Part shown: in pieces, positions 61,401 to 64,000 of the stretch
How the letters are laid out: every line of letters begins with the position of its first letter
Position numbering within the stretch: the first letter of the stretch is position 1
From: Tanypteryx hageni
Lineage: Eukaryota; Arthropoda; Insecta; Odonata; Petaluridae
Direction: 5' to 3'
Length of the DNA: 64,000 bases
Assembly: GCA_028673005.1 (NCBI GenBank)
Contig: CM054120.1
Location: 70,419,533-70,483,532, forward strand
Translations under genes and position numbers: made by a program
Notes under the pieces: generated by a model
The model's input: only the letters and a program-made list of their open reading frames with translations
Database searches by the model: none
Told to the model about the DNA's origin: nothing

Positions 61401-61847
61401 TCGGGCTCGATTCCCGTTCAAGGCAGAATTTTTCCCCGGCTTTTTATTTTGATAATTATTTGCTCTCTGATCTTTCACAAATTCCTTCGCTATATTGTCT
61501 CATTAATATCAATCGAAGTTATCCAAAACTTCTCGGAAAGAAAATATTTCCCTCGAGTTTAGATGGTCAACCATATGATTTGTCTTTAAGGACTTCATGT
61601 GGTTGACAATTTAGTGTCAACACTGCAGAAAGCCGTGTCAGGTCATCATTACAAAGGTTGGTTAACGCCTCTCTTCCTTGCGTACTATACTGTGTCAGTT
61701 TCATGAGATTTGTCTTTTGCGCCTTCTGCTGTTTTCGTACATTTTGTCCAAATCTGTAACAACGGAGTTGAATTTTCCTAGACAATGCGTTCATTAAGGC
61801 ATACTAAATGTAACTTACGCCCAAAACCATGCTATCACACTTTTAAG
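58443..61847. other. AT-rich sequence without a recognised gene
   Basis: Scattered short frames only, none with a recognisable domain. Notable points: gtggccacatcagattttttataat at 58633-58657 resembles a stretch of Z near 1580-1615 (opposite strand). A GC-richer island lies at 59800-59880 and another at about 60160-60530. A 16-19-base inverted repeat (61229-61244 against 61262-61280) sits between 11-bp direct repeats atcttctaacg (61215-61225 and 61317-61327). At 61385-61430 ggctcgattcccgttc resembles a Pol III B box but no cloverleaf can be drawn. Confidence 0.6.
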
Positions 61848-62145
61848 AAATGGTTCCCAAACCGGGTACCGCGGCTCGCTAGAGTGCCGCAGCTGATTTT
61901 CAGAGGTGCCGCGAAACACTTTGTTTACTAAATAAAGCAACAAAATTGGCGTGTTTGTAGGTAATTAGAGCAATAATTTGTTCTCTAGTAAATTTATGAC
62001 GGTATAGTATTAACACATGGATGCGTCCAAAGCTTTTAATACCCGTATGTAAAAATATAAAAACATTGCTCCAAGTTTGAGGTGTCGCGAAATTCTGTTT
62101 ATTTTTGAAAGGGTTCTACGCCTACTAAAAGATTGGGAACAACTC
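61848..62145. mobile_element. Remnant of a small non-autonomous hAT-like element
   Basis: Starts aaatggttcccaaac and ends gattgggaacaactc, imperfect inverted ends like hAT CAGTGGTTCCCAA termini. Subterminal ggtgccgcgaaacac and ggtgtcgcgaaattc blocks are placed as in many hAT ends and resemble those of the Z-borne hAT. About 300 bases with no coding. I could not find an 8-bp duplication, so it is old or the ends are slightly off. Confidence 0.55.
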
Positions 62146-62333
62146 TGGAAGAATGAACGAAAGAAACGAAATCTGTCACCGCTTGATTTTTGCTCGGTCC
62201 AGTCACGGTGTACGGGCTAGTCTGCCAGTATGGAGCGTGTTCGTTCCAATACCGTATAGTTTTCTCAAGTCGTGATTTGTTGCATAGTCAGGAAAAAAGT
62301 GACAATGCCGATGTACTATTCAAATTTCTAAAT

Positions 62334-62506
62334 TTCGACGCCGTTTTGAAGGTTAAACAATATCTTAGTTACGATGAATAGTACGACGTTAACGAAAATA
62401 AATAAATTATCGGCATATTCACGAAAGTTCGACGCTGTTTTGAAGATTAAACAATACTTTGGTTGCGATGAATAATACAACGATAACGAAAATGAACAAA
62501 TTATCA
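62334..62506 (+). repeat. Diverged ~94-bp tandem duplication
   Basis: Units start at ttcgacg (62334 and 62428) and share gacgc-gttttgaag-ttaaacaata and gcgatgaat/acgatgaat blocks, then taacgaaaat. Identity about 80% by eye. Possibly a minisatellite seed. Frames across it are short. Confidence 0.65.
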
Positions 62507-63289
62507 AGGTTGCGCTCTCTGCAAGACATCCCCGAAAGTGGTCTTCGGCCGCAATTTCCTCTCGTCTTAATAGTAATGTCGACCTCCGTCACAGCGATAG
62601 ATGAGATTTACTCAATACTCAATACTCGTTCGAACTTTGGATGAAATACTCGATTTACATATTTTAAGGTGACGATGAAAAAAAATCACAATAAAAATTC
62701 TGGGTTCGACATTTCCATTTCTCCATAAAATAACACATAAATATCGAATTTTCGAAGTGCAAGATTTTATTCTTTTTGATATTAAAATTAGAAAGAAATA
62801 ACATACGATCTGCGAACCTGAAACCTTTTGAAGAAAAAATTATATAAATTATATCATACTCAAAATTAAAGTCGTAATTTTGTGGCCTCGCGGACTGTTT
62901 TGGGGCAAATGTAGTCTTCTATCCGAATATTTTTAAAAATATATAGCTTACAGATCATATAAGAGCTAGGGAGAGGAATTTATGGTTTTTCATTGTTGCT
63001 TGACGAATTCCATTTAACGAGATACGAGTATAAGTTTATTCAAGTATTTATGTAAACTGGAAGTGATAATTGACGGAGAGTGAGGGTCCGCCTGCGATAA
63101 ACACGTACAGACTTAACCGTGCGGGTAAAACTGGGAAGAAAACCGAAAGTGCGGAGGCGACCTCGGTGTACGGGGAAACCGAACGGTTGAAACTGTTGGA
63201 AAAACCGAGTATGGAGCGCCCTCAACACGTCCAACCATTCCAACCAAGACCTTCCCTCCGTCCAGCATTCCATACTTTAACCACCCGCA
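62507..63289. other. AT-rich to mixed sequence, no gene recognised
   Basis: AT-rich up to about 63060, then base composition rises in GC with several CpGs (gcgggtaaaactggg, ggcgacctcggtgtacggg). A 132-codon frame at 63070-63468 is low in complexity in its second half and matches no family I know, so I leave it uncalled. Confidence 0.5.
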
Positions 63290-63860
63290 TCACTTCCCAT
63301 TCTCTGCAACCTCCAAAAATGTCCGCCTGTATACCTCTCCTCTCTCTCTCACTCCTCCCCTTACCTCTCACACCCTCCTCTCTCTCTCTCTCGCCCACTA
63401 ACTCTACATCCTATCCCTCGCTTCTCTTCCCGATCTCTCTCTTTTCACACACCCACGGGGCACATTAAAAACTCATGCACACACTCCCCCTCCTCCCCCA
63501 ACGAAAATGAATCGAGTTTTGCTTCCCGTACACAGAGAAACGGGTGGTAGTGGTAGTACATACATTTCAGCGGCGGCGTCAGCATTGAAGACCTCTACCT
63601 CCCATTCGTCTGCATCCATTTTGCTCCCACGTAATCTAACCGCCTTCTCGCCCCCCCCCACTCCCCCTTCCCTTACTCCTCTCTCTCCCTCACCCTTTAT
63701 TTACCTTCCTCATTCGCTCCCAACGTTGCAGTACATCCCCCTTTCCATCCTGCATACGTATACACGCGCAACCTCTTTCGCTAAGCATCCTCCCTCCCAT
63801 CTCCCTCACCAATCCACCCCTCCCCCCTCTCTCTCTCTCGCGTCTAACCCAAAACGAGCT
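63290..63860. repeat. Pyrimidine-rich low-complexity tract with (CT)n
   Basis: Mostly C and T on the plus strand, with (CT)n runs near 63340, 63385-63400, 63435 and 63825-63840, broken by a short mixed part (63490-63650, with gcggcggcgtcagc). GA/CT repeats are binding sites for GAGA-type factors in insects, so this could be promoter-proximal. No gene is visible inside the window to confirm it. Confidence 0.6.
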
Positions 63861-63943
63861 CCTCTCCAGTCACGTGGCGCAATTATACGACTCGGCACAG
63901 ACGTCGTTTTTCTAACTGGCTGCGTTTTTCTCTTCACTTTGTG

Positions 63944-64000
63944 GCCGGGAGGGAAGAGAAGGCGAGAAAGGGAGGGGGAGGATGGGAGGAGGAGGAGCGG
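63944..64000. repeat. Purine-rich tract at window end
   Basis: Nearly pure G/A (gggagggaagagaaggcgag followed by more of the same). Together with the preceding pyrimidine tract it makes a strand-asymmetric pair. Continues beyond the window. Confidence 0.65.

Noticed and set aside
61380..61440. Possible tRNA gene or tRNA-derived SINE (ggctcgattcccgttc resembles a B box)
   Set aside because: No acceptor or anticodon stems can be drawn and no A box at the right distance. At best an old remnant.
63070..63468. 132-codon frame as a host gene
   Set aside because: Second half is Ser/Leu/Pro low complexity from the CT-rich tract. No homology pattern or splice context that I can support.
1..64000. 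CRISPR array or bacterial operon explanation for the repeats
   Set aside because: Repeat units are kilobases long, contain eukaryotic transposons with target duplications, and there are no short regularly spaced repeats or bacterial genes.

Overview
The window looks like AT-rich nuclear DNA of an arthropod, most likely an insect. The reasons are hAT and RTE-type non-LTR retrotransposon relics of insect style, a zeste-like Myb/SANT fragment, long AT-rich noncoding stretches and no bacterial-type gene packing. I find no convincing intact host gene, tRNA or rRNA. Almost every readable protein fragment belongs to a mobile element.

Bases 1-51589 are a recently amplified, recombining array built from four modules. 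Z (~6.3 kb) is a unit with ~0.82 kb inverted ends and a dead hAT transposon inside. L and R (~2.9 kb each) are reverse-complement arms of one another, each carrying the same 1.58 kb truncated RTE insertion. S (~1.34 kb) is a spacer with a broken zeste-like Myb/SANT domain. The order is Z1 (1-6340) - L1 (6341-9263) - S1 (9264-10600) - R1 (10601-13542) - Z2 (13543-19707) - R (19708-22606) - Z3 (22607-28770) - R (28771-31669) - Z4 (31670-38022) - L2 (38023-40954) - S2 (40955-42291) - R2 (42292-45225) - Z5, inverted (45226-51589). Two consecutive Z-R units (periods 9064 and 9063) form a head-to-tail tandem. Z4-L2-S2-R2-Z5 is a ~19.9 kb palindrome with ~9.3 kb arms. Variants are shared within a palindrome and shuffled between Z copies, which suggests gene conversion.

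Every hAT copy has the same 8-bp target duplication (gtgtaggg), and every arm RTE has the same 10-bp duplication (ataattaaat). Each element therefore inserted once and was then multiplied by large-scale duplication, not by transposition.

Bases 52577-58434 are an old RTE-type retrotransposon (8-bp target duplication atagtttg), interrupted at 53035-56340 by a nearly full-length RTE of the same family in the opposite orientation (11-bp duplication with one mismatch). Three related RTE lineages share a 3' stem-loop closed by a UNCG-type tetraloop.

Bases 58443-64000 are mostly unrecognised AT-rich sequence with a hAT-like remnant, a short tandem duplication and, from about 63 kb, a pyrimidine-rich then purine-rich GC-richer tract that may lie upstream of a gene outside the window.
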